Origin: Brevundimonas viscosa
Lineage (GTDB): Bacteria; Pseudomonadota; Alphaproteobacteria; Caulobacterales; Caulobacteraceae
DNA length: 64,000 bases
Direction of reading: 5' to 3'
NCBI RefSeq assembly: GCF_900116065.1
Contig: NZ_FOZV01000001.1
Span: 744,001-808,000, forward strand
This document shows, one piece after another, positions 27,505 to 36,225 of this stretch (its first letter is position 1; each line of letters begins with the position of its first letter). A program made the position numbers and the translations under genes. A model generated the notes under the pieces. That model ran no database searches and was not told the DNA's origin. It worked only from the letters and a program-made list of their open reading frames with translations.

Positions 27505-28536
27505 TCACCCCCACGGCCGGAAGTGCTTCGACAGCTTCAGCCCCTGCCGCTGATAGTGGCTGCCGCCCTCGCCGTAGAGGCGGGTCGGGCGTTCCGTGAG
27601 CGGCTCATACACCAGCCGGGCGACGATCTGGCCGTGTTCGAGCAGGAAGGGGGTGTCGTGGGTGCGCACTTCCAGCACGCCCTTGGAGCCGGCCCCGTGC
27701 GCCTCGTCGGTGCCGAAACCGGGGTCGAAGAAACCGGCGTAGTGGACCCGGAACTCGCCGACGGACGGATCTATCGGGGTCATCTCGGCGGCCTGGTCGA
27801 CCGGGATCTCGACGTCGTCGGACGAGGCCAGGATGTAGAACTCGCCCGGATCGAGCAGCAGTTCGCCGCGGCGCAGCACCTGCGGCTCCCAGAAATCCCT
27901 CGGGTCATGACCGTCGATGCGGTCGAGGTCGACCACCCCGGCGTGACGCCGGCCGCGGAAGCCGACCACCCCGCCCTCGCCACCGGTGAGGTCGACGCCG
28001 ACCGAGCGGGTCTCCAGCTTCGGCGGCTCGCCGGCCTTGAGGCGCAGCTGGTTCAGGCGGGTGCCGGGACGGACCAGGATGGAGAAGGTCTGCGGCGCGA
28101 TCTCCAGATACAGGGGGCCGTCGTAGCCCTCTTCGACATCGTCGAAGCTGCCGCCGCGGTCGGTGAGCAGGCGCACGAAGACATCCACCCGCCCGGTCGA
28201 GCTCTTCGGATTGGCGCGGGCGATCAGCCCCTTGGGCAGGCTGAGCCGCTCCTGCAGGCGGGCGATGTAGACGCAGCCCTTCTCCATCACGTAGCCGTCC
28301 GAGAGGTCGATCGCGTGCATGGCCACGTCGGCGATGCGGTCCTCGACCTGGCGCAGGCCCGGCAGGAAGGAGGCGCGCACGCGCCAGGCGCGGTCCGACA
28401 GGCGCAGGTCCAGACTGGCCGGCTGCACCTGGTCGGCGTCGAAGGGGGTCTCGGAGACGATCGCGCCCGTGGCGATCAGGGTCTCGATGGACTGGCAGGG
28501 CAGGATGCCCGGGCGGGCGAATTCGAAGGACGTCAT
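27505..28536 (-). CDS. dcd: dCTP deaminase (2'-deoxycytidine 5'-triphosphate deaminase)
   Basis: Supplies dUTP for thymidylate synthesis. 343 residues: the long alphaproteobacterial form with two dUTPase-like halves, rather than the 190-residue enterobacterial type. N-terminal PGILPCQSIETLI and PASLDLRLSD; ANPKSSTGRVDVFVRLLTDRG (about 110-130) carries the catalytic region. The second half has VHYAGFFDPGFG and GQIVARLVYE. Stop lies 4 bp from the heptad repeats. Confidence 0.92.
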   Translation of the reverse strand: MTSFEFARPGILPCQSIETLIATGAIVSETPFDADQVQPASLDLRLSDRAWRVRASFLPGLRQVEDRIADVAMHAIDLSDGYVMEKGCVYIARLQERLSLPKGLIARANPKSSTGRVDVFVRLLTDRGGSFDDVEEGYDGPLYLEIAPQTFSILVRPGTRLNQLRLKAGEPPKLETRSVGVDLTGGEGGVVGFRGRRHAGVVDLDRIDGHDPRDFWEPQVLRRGELLLDPGEFYILASSDDVEIPVDQAAEMTPIDPSVGEFRVHYAGFFDPGFGTDEAHGAGSKGVLEVRTHDTPFLLEHGQIVARLVYEPLTERPTRLYGEGGSHYQRQGLKLSKHFRPWG

Positions 28537-28628
28537 GGCCCCCGCTTACACGATTTTCCGGCGTGTCTCGCCTGCCCTCGCGCACAGTCCCGCTTGACCC
28601 GGTGGCGGCGCGCGGGCCCATTCGGGGG

Positions 28629-29036
28629 ATGCACGACAGTCGCGCCTACGAAGCCGAGACCAACGGAATCCTGGTGCGGGTGCGGCCCAGCTATCTGGCC
28701 GGCCAGTCGGATCCCGACGCGGGACGCTGGGTCTGGGCCTATCAGGTCGAGATCGTCAACCTGACCGCCGGGCCGGTTCAGCTAGTGGCGCGTCACTGGA
28801 CCATCACCGACGCGCGCGGACAGGTCGAGGAGGTGCGCGGCGCCGGCGTGGTCGGCGAGCAGCCGACGATCCAGCCGGGCGACAGCTATTCCTACGCCTC
28901 CGGATGTCCCCTGCGCACCGAGTCCGGGGCCATGGTCGGCTCCTACCGCATGGTCGACGACCGCGGCCGGATGTTCGAGGTGGCGATCCCTGCCTTCAGC
29001 CTCGACGTGCCGGGGGAGCGGCGGGTGCTGAACTAG
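28629..29036 (+). CDS. apaG: ApaG-domain protein
   Basis: 135 residues, single ApaG fold. VWAYQVEIVNLTAGPVQLVARHWTITDARG is the family hallmark, followed by VGEQPTIQPGDSYSYASGCPL and GSYRMVDDRGRMFEVAIPAFSL. In E. coli apaG is linked to cobalt resistance and lies with apaH; here it stands alone. The biochemical function is unsettled. Divergent from dcd by 92 bp. Confidence 0.95.
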   Translation: MHDSRAYEAETNGILVRVRPSYLAGQSDPDAGRWVWAYQVEIVNLTAGPVQLVARHWTITDARGQVEEVRGAGVVGEQPTIQPGDSYSYASGCPLRTESGAMVGSYRMVDDRGRMFEVAIPAFSLDVPGERRVLN

Positions 29037-29309
29037 GCGGCTGGTGGGAGCGGGAACGCATCAATCACCCGTCACCGGCCGGCGAACACTTGGCGGCAGG
29101 GGGGCGAAGGCTGTTGGCGAAGGCTTGCCCGCGGCGAACGGGTGAGGGGCTGCGTCAACCCGGAGAACCGCAGCCCCGCCCCAGTCTCTCCGCATCCGAA
29201 GACCGGCGGAGAGGCGGACGGCGGCCCCTCTAGAGGGCGTGTGTGACGGTCTCGCGACCGAAAGACGACGGGCGCGCGATAAGGAGCGCGCGCCCGCTGG
29301 AAGTCGAAC
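29037..29309. other. 273-bp gap between apaG and gcrA with three inverted repeats
   Basis: No gene seen. Three hairpins are visible: GGGGCTGCG/CGCAGCCCC (29146-29177, 14-nt loop), CTCTCCGC/GCGGAGAG (29186-29213) and the stronger one at 29269-29296. The first could end the apaG transcript, the last gcrA. Confidence 0.5.
29269..29296 (-). terminator. Hairpin downstream of gcrA, probable terminator
   Basis: Perfect 10-bp stem CGGGCGCGCG/CGCGCGCCCG around an 8-base loop, 14 bases past the gcrA stop on the minus strand. The following TCGTCTTTC is only weakly T-rich, so termination may be partial. Confidence 0.6.
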
Positions 29310-29828
29310 TCAGATGTAGCGGCGCAGCGAACGGGCCAGTTCGGCGGCGCCGTCCTTGCCGCCCTTGCGGACCTGCGGCTGGTAGGCGACGCGGGCGTGC
29401 TCCACGCAGTAGACGCCTTCCGAGGCGCGGCGGCCGCAGAAGCTGAACTCGGTCGAGGACGGGTCCCCGATCGGCCACTTGCACATGTGCGCGCCCAGCG
29501 TCATCACCGTGGCCGTGCCCGGCAGGTCGGGCATCGGAGCCGGAACGGTCGGGGCCGCCGGCCGCGGCTGGGCCGACTCGATGCGGCGCGGGGCCGAGGG
29601 GGCCTGGGTCGGCTGGGCCGCCGGGCGCGGGCGCGACGGGCGGAAGGTGGCCCGGGCCGGCTGCGAGGGCGCGGCGCGACCGGACAGGCCGAGCCGGTGC
29701 ACCTTGCCGATCACGGCGTTTCGGGTGACCCCGCCGCCGAGCGCCTTGGCGATCTGGCTCGCGGACTGGCCTTCCAGCCAGAGCTTCTTCAGCGCGCCGA
29801 CGCGGTCTTCGGTCCAGCCTGGCGTCAT
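29310..29828 (-). CDS. gcrA: Cell-cycle regulator GcrA
   Basis: Sigma-70 cofactor of Caulobacterales and relatives that activates promoters carrying CcrM-methylated GANTC sites. 172 residues. The N-terminal DNA-binding segment MTPGWTEDRVGALKKLWLEG is followed by SASQIAKALGGGVTRNAVIGKVHRLGL (to residue 47). A Pro/Ala-rich linker follows (50-110), then the C-terminal domain CKWPIGDP with FCGRRASEGVYCVEHARVAY that contacts sigma-70. Start ATG at 29828. The upstream region has GANTC sites and a CtrA-like box. Confidence 0.97.
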   Translation of the reverse strand: MTPGWTEDRVGALKKLWLEGQSASQIAKALGGGVTRNAVIGKVHRLGLSGRAAPSQPARATFRPSRPRPAAQPTQAPSAPRRIESAQPRPAAPTVPAPMPDLPGTATVMTLGAHMCKWPIGDPSSTEFSFCGRRASEGVYCVEHARVAYQPQVRKGGKDGAAELARSLRRYI

Positions 29829-29847
29829 GGGGGTGCCCTCCGGGTAG

Positions 29848-29938
29848 GATTCAACATCTTGGGTCCCGCCCCGCCTCCCGGGCTCGCGACCTACCACTAA
29901 TCGTAAACTACCCCTTAAAAGCCGCAATATGTGCGAAT
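29848..29938. promoter_or_regulatory. Intergenic control region of gcrA: two GANTC sites and a TTAA-N7-TTTA box
   Basis: GATTC at 29848-29852 and GAATC at 29934-29938 are CcrM methylation sites flanking a box that reads TTAAGGGGTAGTTTA on the minus strand (29904-29918), one base from the CtrA consensus TTAA-N7-TTAA. In Caulobacter gcrA is repressed by CtrA and its promoter responds to CcrM methylation, so the layout fits. Assignment is by motif only. Confidence 0.5.
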
Positions 29939-30053
29939 CGGTCCGTCCACAGGAACTAGATGTGGTATGGTTAAGGCTCGGGTGCTGCGCGGTGAGCCGG
30001 TGACCAGTCACCCGCCACTTGCGCTGGCGCCGCCAGCGCCGCATCTCCGGCCC

Positions 30054-30872
30054 ATGACCGATCTCGCCGCCATGCCTGTCCGTCCGCCGCAGCCGCGCCG
30101 CTACCACGGCGTCAACTGGGAGGGGGTGAAGACGCTTTACCTCAAGGAGGTGCGGCGGTTCTGGAAGGTGGGGGCGCAGACCGTCGCGGCCCCCGTGGTC
30201 ACCACCCTGCTCTACATGATGGTTTTCGTCGTCGCCCTGCAGGGCGCCCGACCGCCGCTGCACGGCACGCCCTTCGCCGAGTTCGTGGCTCCCGGCCTGA
30301 TCATGATGGCCATGCTCAACAACGCCTTCGCCAACGCTTCGTCGAGCCTGATCCAGGCCAAGATCATGGGCACGGCGACGGACTTTCTGACCCCGCCCCT
30401 GACCCCGCTGGAGCTGACCATCGGCTTCTCGCTCGGCGCCGCCACGCGCGGCCTGGCGGTCGGACTGGTGACCGCCGTCTGCGTCCTGCCGTTCGCGCGG
30501 CTGGGCGTGACCAATGTGCTGGCCATTGTCTGGTTCGCGCTGGCGGCGTCGCTGATGATGGGCATGCTCGGCGTCTTCGCCGGTCTCTGGTCCGAAAAGT
30601 TCGACCACCTCGCGGCGGTGCAGAACTTCGTGGTCATGCCGATGACCTTCCTCTCGGGGGCCTTCTACCTCGTCGAGAACCTGCCCGAGCCCTTCGCGAC
30701 CATCAGCCACTTCAACCCGTTCTTCTACCTGATCGACGGGTTCCGTTACGGCTTCATCGGCCAGGCCGAGAGCAATCTCTCTGTCGGCGTGGCCATGAGC
30801 GGCGCGCTGACGATCGGTCTCGCCGTCGCCTGCTGGGCCGTCTTCCGTTCGGGGTGGCGGCTGAAAAGCTGA
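30054..30872 (+). CDS. ABC-2 type transporter permease
   Basis: 272 residues. Cytosolic N-terminus ending NWEGVKTLYLKEVRRFWKVG, then six helices (about 42-62, 80-105, 125-150, 158-180, 188-208 and 240-262). The ABC-2 signature PMTFLSGAFYLVENLPEPF with HFNPFFYLIDGFRYGF identifies it. Homologous to NodJ/YadH-type exporters. No ATPase gene adjoins, so the partner is encoded elsewhere. The start at 30054 excludes an upstream in-frame stretch lacking a ribosome-binding site. Confidence 0.9.
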   Translation: MTDLAAMPVRPPQPRRYHGVNWEGVKTLYLKEVRRFWKVGAQTVAAPVVTTLLYMMVFVVALQGARPPLHGTPFAEFVAPGLIMMAMLNNAFANASSSLIQAKIMGTATDFLTPPLTPLELTIGFSLGAATRGLAVGLVTAVCVLPFARLGVTNVLAIVWFALAASLMMGMLGVFAGLWSEKFDHLAAVQNFVVMPMTFLSGAFYLVENLPEPFATISHFNPFFYLIDGFRYGFIGQAESNLSVGVAMSGALTIGLAVACWAVFRSGWRLKS

Positions 30873-30887
30873 GGCGGCGGCCTTCGT

Positions 30888-31412
30888 TCAGGCCGACGCC
30901 GGCGGCCGGATACGGGTGACCGCCACGACGTAGTTGTGGCCGTACGCCTTCGCGCACTTCGGGCAGGTCGTGTAGAAGAACCAGGTCTCGCCGGGCGTCT
31001 CGCCCCGCGACCGCATCTCGTCAGCGGCGGCGTGCAGCCACCTGGGCTGGTCGGAGAACGGCCCGTCGAACAGCCGGGTCCTGAAGCGGCCGCTGAGACG
31101 GCGATCCTCGAGGCCGGCGACAGGCCTGGTCACCGCGAACAGGTGTTCGGCCTTCCGGGGCGAGAGCTCGCGGCTGAGGACGATGAATTGATCGCCCGGC
31201 CCGGCGTTCGCCGCATCGATCCGCCGCTGCGCCCGGGAGAACACCTGCCCCATGTTCAAGGGGATGTGGAACAGGCTCCGGGTCCAGGCGCCGGCGAAGC
31301 GCTTGTCCGCGAACTCGAGGACCTCATCGTCCCAGCCGCCGGGCTTGAAGCACGGACAGCATCCGGTGGTGTTGTCCGATCCGTCGTAGATCGGGGTGTG
31401 GTTCGGCTGCAT
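30888..31412 (-). CDS. Uncharacterised cysteine-rich protein, 174 residues
   Basis: Cytoplasmic, no membrane segment. Two cysteine clusters stand out: TGCCPCFKPGGWDDE near residue 20 and TTCPKCAKAYGHNYVV near residue 155, which could jointly bind zinc. The centre (FADKRFAGAWTRSLFHIPLNMG) is Trp/Phe-rich. Start ATG at 31412 with GGAGA upstream; the longer frame lacks such a site. I do not recognise the family. Confidence 0.7.
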   Translation of the reverse strand: MQPNHTPIYDGSDNTTGCCPCFKPGGWDDEVLEFADKRFAGAWTRSLFHIPLNMGQVFSRAQRRIDAANAGPGDQFIVLSRELSPRKAEHLFAVTRPVAGLEDRRLSGRFRTRLFDGPFSDQPRWLHAAADEMRSRGETPGETWFFYTTCPKCAKAYGHNYVVAVTRIRPPASA

Positions 31413-31503
31413 GACCGTCTCCGCTGGAGAGGAGCAGCCAACCTCGTGGGGGGGGCGAACGGCCTTGAGGTGGATCAAGGGCCGCTCATCCGACCCAAAA
31501 AAT

Positions 31504-31713
31504 CTACCGGTTCGCGCGGCCCCGGTCCTCCGGATCGACGGCGCCGCCCGGACCGGCGTTGTTGGCGACATCGCCCTCGACGGTGTTGTCGCCCTCAATC
31601 TCCTCGAGGCCGTCGGCGCGGCTGAGCCCCGGGGACTGGCCGATGCCGGGATTGCGCTGCAGATCGTCGGGGCCCTTGACCGGCTGCTGCGAGGGGGCGG
31701 GGTGTTGGGACAT
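31504..31713 (-). CDS. Small acidic hydrophilic protein, 69 residues
   Basis: MSQHPAPSQQPVKGPDDLQR followed by a Gly/Asn/Asp-rich, probably disordered chain ending GGAVDPEDRGRANR. The ribosome-binding site AAGGAG lies 6 bases before the ATG, supporting translation. No domain visible. Stands alone between two unrelated genes. Confidence 0.6.
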   Translation of the reverse strand: MSQHPAPSQQPVKGPDDLQRNPGIGQSPGLSRADGLEEIEGDNTVEGDVANNAGPGGAVDPEDRGRANR

Positions 31714-31846
31714 GGAAAGCTCCTTTCGACGGACTCAACCGGACCGGCCGGAGGGCGGTTCCGGGAAAGGCGCGCCTGACAGGGTTTTAAGGTGCGCCGC
31801 GCCGGCGGGCGCGCTAGCCATGCTCACGCTTCATCGAGGGGGTTCC

Positions 31847-32776
31847 ATGCTGTTCCGTTCGCTCGCCGCCGCCGCGGCGCTTCTCGCCGTCGTCGGGCCC
31901 GCCTCCGCGCAGGAGGTTGATCTCCGCGCCCAGGTCGCGGCCTATGTCCAGCCGACCAACGAGGCGCGCACCCGGGTGGTGGTCGATCAGGTCCGCGCCG
32001 CCGGCTTCGAGCCGGTGGTCGAGACCTTCGCCGGCGGCAACCGCCAGACCGGCGAGATGGAAGGCCGCAACGTGGTCTTCACCATCGGCGAGGGCGCGCG
32101 CGAGATCCTGCTGACCGCCCACTACGACGCCGTCGTGCTGCGCGACGGTTCGATGTCCCAGGGGGTGGTCGATAACGCCGCCTCGGTGGTCGGGGTGATC
32201 GAGGCGGCCAGGCGGCTGCGCGAGGCGGACCTCGATCACCGCGTGCGGGTCATCCTGTTCGACCAGGAGGAACTGGGCCTGATCGGCGCGCGCAAATGGA
32301 TCGAGGCGCACGGCCTGGCCAACGTCGCCGCTGTGGTGAACTCCGACGTCGCCGCCTACGGCGACACCCTGATGTACGGCCTCAACAACGGCGCCCAGTC
32401 CGCCGGCGTCACCCGCGCCGTGCGCGAGGTCTGCGCCGAGCGGGCGATGCACTGCGTCGGCTTCCCGGTTTACCCGCCGTCGGATGATCGGGCCTTCTCG
32501 GGCGCCGGCCTGGCCGAGGCCGGCGAGGCCGGAGCGACCGATCGCGTGCCCACCGTCTCGCTCGGCTTCCAGGATCACGTCGGCGCGCACCAGATGTGGC
32601 TGGCCTTCAACGGCGGCGAGGCGAACGGCCTGGCGGAAGGCTTCGTGCCGCAGGTGTTCCGTCTGATCCATTCGGCCGGGGACACCATGGAGCGGGTCGA
32701 TCCGGCGACGGTGCGGTTGGCGGCCGAGACCTATGCCGCGGTGGTGGCGAAGCTGGACGACCAGCTGGCGAGGTAA
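31847..32776 (+). CDS. M28-family zinc aminopeptidase, exported
   Basis: 309 residues. Signal peptide 1-22 (ends ASAQ). Metal ligands in M28 order: His and Asp in LLTAHYDAVV, Asp in GVVDNAASVVG, Glu pair in FDQEELGLIGAR, Asp in VVNSDVAAYGD, and a C-terminal His in LIHSAGDTMERVD. Periplasmic peptidase; specificity unknown. A RIME-like palindrome begins right after its stop. Confidence 0.92.
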   Translation: MLFRSLAAAAALLAVVGPASAQEVDLRAQVAAYVQPTNEARTRVVVDQVRAAGFEPVVETFAGGNRQTGEMEGRNVVFTIGEGAREILLTAHYDAVVLRDGSMSQGVVDNAASVVGVIEAARRLREADLDHRVRVILFDQEELGLIGARKWIEAHGLANVAAVVNSDVAAYGDTLMYGLNNGAQSAGVTRAVREVCAERAMHCVGFPVYPPSDDRAFSGAGLAEAGEAGATDRVPTVSLGFQDHVGAHQMWLAFNGGEANGLAEGFVPQVFRLIHSAGDTMERVDPATVRLAAETYAAVVAKLDDQLAR

Positions 32777-32778
32777 TC

Positions 32779-32922
32779 CCTTCTCCCCTTGCGGGAGAAG
32801 GTGGCCCGCGGAGCGGGTCGGATGAGGGGTCGCACGGGTCGGCGGGACCCCTCATCCGACCGCGCAGGTGCGACGGCTGCGCCGCCGCGGGCGGTCTCCC
32901 TCTCCCGCAGGGGGAGAGGGAG
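32779..32922. repeat. RIME-like palindromic element, copy 1 (intergenic)
   Basis: Composite of nested inverted repeats. Outer hairpin TTCTCCCCTTGCGGGAGAA at 32781; a perfect 15-bp inverted repeat (32817-32831 with 32846-32860, core GGATGAGGGGTC); final hairpin CTCTCCCGCAGGGGGAGAG near 32900. The left part (GAAGGTGGC, CGCGGAGCG, CGGATGAGGGG) is clearly related to the element at 50198. It resembles Rhizobium intergenic mosaic elements (RIME). Lies between the M28 peptidase and argD. Confidence 0.8.
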
Positions 32923-33030
32923 GTGCGTGGTGTTGACTAACCTCCGGCCCCGTCCGACAAGGCTGCACCCTTTCACCGGCTCCGTCGCGCATCGCGGCGG
33001 GGCCGTTCGCTCTTCAGGAGGTACCGTCCC

Positions 33031-34227
33031 GTGTCCACCGAACATCTGATGGGTGTCTACAACCGCGCGCCGCTGGAGGTGGAGCGTGGGCAGGGCGCCC
33101 GGCTGTGGTCGACCGACGGGACCGAATACCTGGACTGCGTGGCCGGCATCTCGACCAACGGCCTCGGTCACGCCCACCCGAAGCTGGTGCAGGCGGTGAC
33201 CGAGCAGGCGCAGGAGCTCTGGCACGTCTCCAACATCTTCCGCATTCCCGGCCAGGAGAAGCTGGCCGACATGCTGTGCGAAAACAGCTTCGCCGACGTG
33301 GTGTTCTTCACCAACTCGGGCACCGAGGCGGTCGAGTGCGCCATCAAGACGGCGCGGAAATTCCACGTCGCCAACGGCCAGCCCGAGCGGATCGACATCT
33401 ACGGCTTCGACGGCTCGTTCCACGGCCGCACCTACGGGGCCATCAACGCCGCCGCCAATCCCAACTACACCAACGGCTTCGGCCCGCCGATGGAAGGTTT
33501 CCACCAGCTGATCTGGGGCGACCGCGAGGCGCTGGAGGCGGCGTTCCGCAACCCAACCGCGGCGGCGATCATCCTCGAGCCGGTGCAGGGCGAGGGCGGC
33601 TGCCGCGCCACCCCGGACGAGGACCTGCGCTGGATGCGGCAGATGGCCGACGAGACCGGCGTGCTGATCATCTTCGACGAGGTCCAGTGCGGCATGGGCC
33701 GGACCGGCAAGCTGTGGGCCCACGAATGGGCCGGCATGACGCCGGACATCATGGCCGTGGCCAAGGCCCTGGGCGGCGGCTTCCCGGTCGGGGCCTGCCT
33801 GGCCACCGCCGAGGCGGCCAAGGGCATGACCGTGGGCGTGCACGGCTCGACCTTCGGCGGCAACCCGCTGGCCATGGCGGTGGGGCAGGCGGCGCTGTCG
33901 GAGATCGCGAAGCCGGAGACCCTGGCCCACGTCAACGAGATCGCCGGCTATCTGAAGCAACAGCTTCACGGGCTGAAGGAGCGCTTCCCGGACGTCATCG
34001 TCGACGTGCGCGGCAAGGGCCTGCTGATCGGCGTGAAGCTGGCTCCCAACAACCGGGAGTTCATGGGCTGGGCCCGCGACGAGCAGAAGCTGCTGGTCGC
34101 CGGCGGCGGCGACAACTGCGTGCGCCTGCTGCCGCCGCTGATCCTGACGCTGGACGAAGCCCGCGACGCGATCGAGCGGTTCGAAAAGACGTGCGAGTTC
34201 GCGCGGAACAAGATGGCCGCGGCCTGA
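33031..34227 (+). CDS. argD: Acetylornithine aminotransferase
   Basis: PLP enzyme converting N-acetylglutamate semialdehyde to N-acetylornithine; many also serve lysine synthesis as succinyl-DAP aminotransferase. 398 residues. Motifs: LDCVAGISTNGLGHAHP, FFTNSGTEAVECAIK, FHGRTYGAINA, IIFDEVQCGMGRTG and the PLP lysine in VAKALGGGFPVGA. GTG start with AGGAGG 8 bases upstream. Followed by argF after 15 bp, the usual argD-argF operon. Confidence 0.96.
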   Translation: MSTEHLMGVYNRAPLEVERGQGARLWSTDGTEYLDCVAGISTNGLGHAHPKLVQAVTEQAQELWHVSNIFRIPGQEKLADMLCENSFADVVFFTNSGTEAVECAIKTARKFHVANGQPERIDIYGFDGSFHGRTYGAINAAANPNYTNGFGPPMEGFHQLIWGDREALEAAFRNPTAAAIILEPVQGEGGCRATPDEDLRWMRQMADETGVLIIFDEVQCGMGRTGKLWAHEWAGMTPDIMAVAKALGGGFPVGACLATAEAAKGMTVGVHGSTFGGNPLAMAVGQAALSEIAKPETLAHVNEIAGYLKQQLHGLKERFPDVIVDVRGKGLLIGVKLAPNNREFMGWARDEQKLLVAGGGDNCVRLLPPLILTLDEARDAIERFEKTCEFARNKMAAA

Positions 34228-34242
34228 CATCCGGAGGGGCCG

Positions 34243-35157
34243 ATGGTCCGCCACTTCCTAGACATCCACCGGCTCTCCGCCGAAGACCTGCGCGCCATCC
34301 TCGACGACGCCCACGCCCGCAAGCAGGCCCGCCGGGGCTGGCCGCAGGGCCGGCCGGACGCGGACGCTCCCGCCCGCGACCGGGTGCTGGCCATGGTGTT
34401 CGAGAAGAACTCCACCCGCACCCGCTTCAGCTTCGACGCGGCCATCCGTCAGCTGGGCGGCAGCTCGATCATCGCCAACGCCGGCGACATGCAGCTGGGT
34501 CGCGGCGAGCCGGTCGAGGACACCGCGCGCGTCCTGTCGCGCATGGTCGACGCGGTGATGATCCGCGCCAACAGCCACGAGGATGTCGAGCGCTTCGCCC
34601 GCGTGTCGACCGTGCCGGTGATCAACGGCCTGACCGACCGCTCGCACCCGTGCCAGATCCTCGCCGACCTCCTGACCATCGAGGAGCACCTCGGACCGGT
34701 GGCGGGCCGGACCTTGGCCTGGGTCGGCGACGGCAACAACGTCTGCCACAGCTTCATGCACGCGGCGCCGAAGTTCGGCTTCCGGCTGCAGGTCGCCTGC
34801 CCGGGCGAGTACCACCCCGACCTGCGCGATCTGGCGATCGGCGGCGGCCACGTGCACCTGACCGGCGATCCGCGCGAGGCCGTCGAGGGCGCCGACGTGG
34901 TGGTCACCGACACCTGGGTGTCGATGGGCGACAAGGACTACGAGGCGCGGCTGGAGGCGTTCGAGGGCTACACCGTCGACGACGACCTGATGGCCGCGGC
35001 CAACCCCGACGCGGTGTTCCTGCACTGCCTTCCGGCGCACCGCGGCGAGGAGGTGACCGACGACGTCATCGACGGTCCCCGCTCGCTGGTCTGGGACGAG
35101 GCCGAGAACCGCATCCACGCCCAGAAGGCGGTGCTGGCGTGGTGTTTTTCGGACTGA
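34243..35157 (+). CDS. argF: Ornithine carbamoyltransferase
   Basis: Condenses ornithine and carbamoyl phosphate to citrulline. 304 residues. Carbamoyl-phosphate loop [12 protein letters not shown], second-domain [12 protein letters not shown], ornithine-site [10 protein letters not shown] and catalytic [11 protein letters not shown] are all present. Co-transcribed with argD. The hslO gene that often follows in this order is absent. Confidence 0.97.
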   Translation: MVRHFLDIHRLSAEDLRAILDDAHARKQARRGWPQGRPDADAPARDRVLAMVFEKNSTRTRFSFDAAIRQLGGSSIIANAGDMQLGRGEPVEDTARVLSRMVDAVMIRANSHEDVERFARVSTVPVINGLTDRSHPCQILADLLTIEEHLGPVAGRTLAWVGDGNNVCHSFMHAAPKFGFRLQVACPGEYHPDLRDLAIGGGHVHLTGDPREAVEGADVVVTDTWVSMGDKDYEARLEAFEGYTVDDDLMAAANPDAVFLHCLPAHRGEEVTDDVIDGPRSLVWDEAENRIHAQKAVLAWCFSD

Positions 35158-35207
35158 CGACGCAATCGTGACTTGAACGGCCGGGCGACTGCGTCACCCA
35201 TGCCCTC

Positions 35208-35642
35208 ATGCTCACATCCGTACTGCTTGCGAACCTCGTTCTGATCGCCGCTGCTCCCCCGCCAGGCGCGGAGGAGGTGCTGGCTCGCCTCGACCTGACT
35301 TCCTTCCCGAATTCGACCGGCCCGAGGCATCTGCAGGGTCCGGCGACGCCGGCGGCCGCGGGATTTTCCGAGGCCTCCTCCGGGGAGAACGGATGGGCGT
35401 TTCGCACCATCCCCGCGGACGGAACCGGCGGCGGCTGGCAGTTGGGTCTGCGCGTCCTCGAGACGAATGGCGAGGCGGTCGTGGTGTGCTTCACCGACAT
35501 CGCCCGGAACGGCGGCAGCTACTTCGTGCAAACCGCGCTGACGCTGACCCCGACGGCAGACGGTTATACGGCCCGGTCGGGGCCGGAGAGGGCCGACTGC
35601 CCCGAATGGCGGCGCCGGTCCGACGCCGCCCCGCCGGCCTGA
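35208..35642 (+). CDS. Exported protein of unknown function, 144 residues
   Basis: N-terminal signal-like segment MLTSVLLANLVLIAAAPPPG, then a soluble beta-rich domain (GWAFRTIPADGTGGGWQLGLRVLE, YFVQTALTLTPTADGYTAR) with two Cys. Begins 50 bp after argF; the ribosome-binding site is weak. Not recognised. Confidence 0.6.
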   Translation: MLTSVLLANLVLIAAAPPPGAEEVLARLDLTSFPNSTGPRHLQGPATPAAAGFSEASSGENGWAFRTIPADGTGGGWQLGLRVLETNGEAVVVCFTDIARNGGSYFVQTALTLTPTADGYTARSGPERADCPEWRRRSDAAPPA

Positions 35643-35654
35643 TCCTCGAAGAGC

Positions 35655-36164
35655 TTACTGCAGGTTGACGTCCCGCACGCCGCCGGTGTCGGGCAGGGTG
35701 TCGGTGGCGTTCGCCTTGGCGATCTCGTAGGCGAACTTGAAGAAGCCGCCCTCATTGACCCAGATGCGGCCGTCGCCGGCGTCGAACTTGAGGATGGTCA
35801 GGTGCGGGTCGTCCTTGCCGTCCGGATACCAGGCGGCCAGCACCGGGTTCCAGTGGCGGTCGATGATCTCGCGGTCATGGCCGTGCACCGACAACTGGCC
35901 CTGGATGCAGGCCCAGACGTTCTGGTCCTTCGAGCCATAGTGGAACATGGCGTCCTGCCCGCCCGGCAAGGCGGCATCCTTGGCCAGGTCGGTGTCGTCG
36001 CGGGTGAAGAACCAGATCGTGCCGGTCTCCTCCTCGCGGAAGGCCGTCATCGGCTGGGCGTGATAGCCGGGCTGGTCGAGGCCCAGCATGCCGGTGTTGG
36101 ATTTCTTCAGGCTGTCCCAGAAGGCCGTCTCGGCCTCGGCGGCGGTGAGGGTCGTGTCGCCCAT
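35655..36164 (-). CDS. Pyridoxamine 5'-phosphate oxidase-like (general stress protein 26) protein
   Basis: 169 residues with the split-barrel flavin-binding pattern: FWDSLKKSNTGMLGLDQPGYHAQPMTAF, TIWFFTRDDTDLAKD, WACIQGQLSVHGHDREIIDRHWNP and WYPDGKDDPHLTILKFD. Typical of Pfam Pyrid_ox_like/YzzA-type stress proteins that bind FMN or F420-like cofactors. Reaction unknown. Convergent with the exported protein; monocistronic. Confidence 0.88.
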   Translation of the reverse strand: MGDTTLTAAEAETAFWDSLKKSNTGMLGLDQPGYHAQPMTAFREEETGTIWFFTRDDTDLAKDAALPGGQDAMFHYGSKDQNVWACIQGQLSVHGHDREIIDRHWNPVLAAWYPDGKDDPHLTILKFDAGDGRIWVNEGGFFKFAYEIAKANATDTLPDTGGVRDVNLQ

Positions 36165-36225
36165 GCGTCTTCTCCTGATCCTTGGGGTTCGGATCGGGAA
36201 TGACCGCGGCTCGCAGGGGTTCCGC

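Noticed and set aside
29037..29260. Fourth RIME-like element after apaG
   Set aside because: Hairpins are present, but the core shared by the three copies (GAAGGTGGC, CGGATG) is absent.
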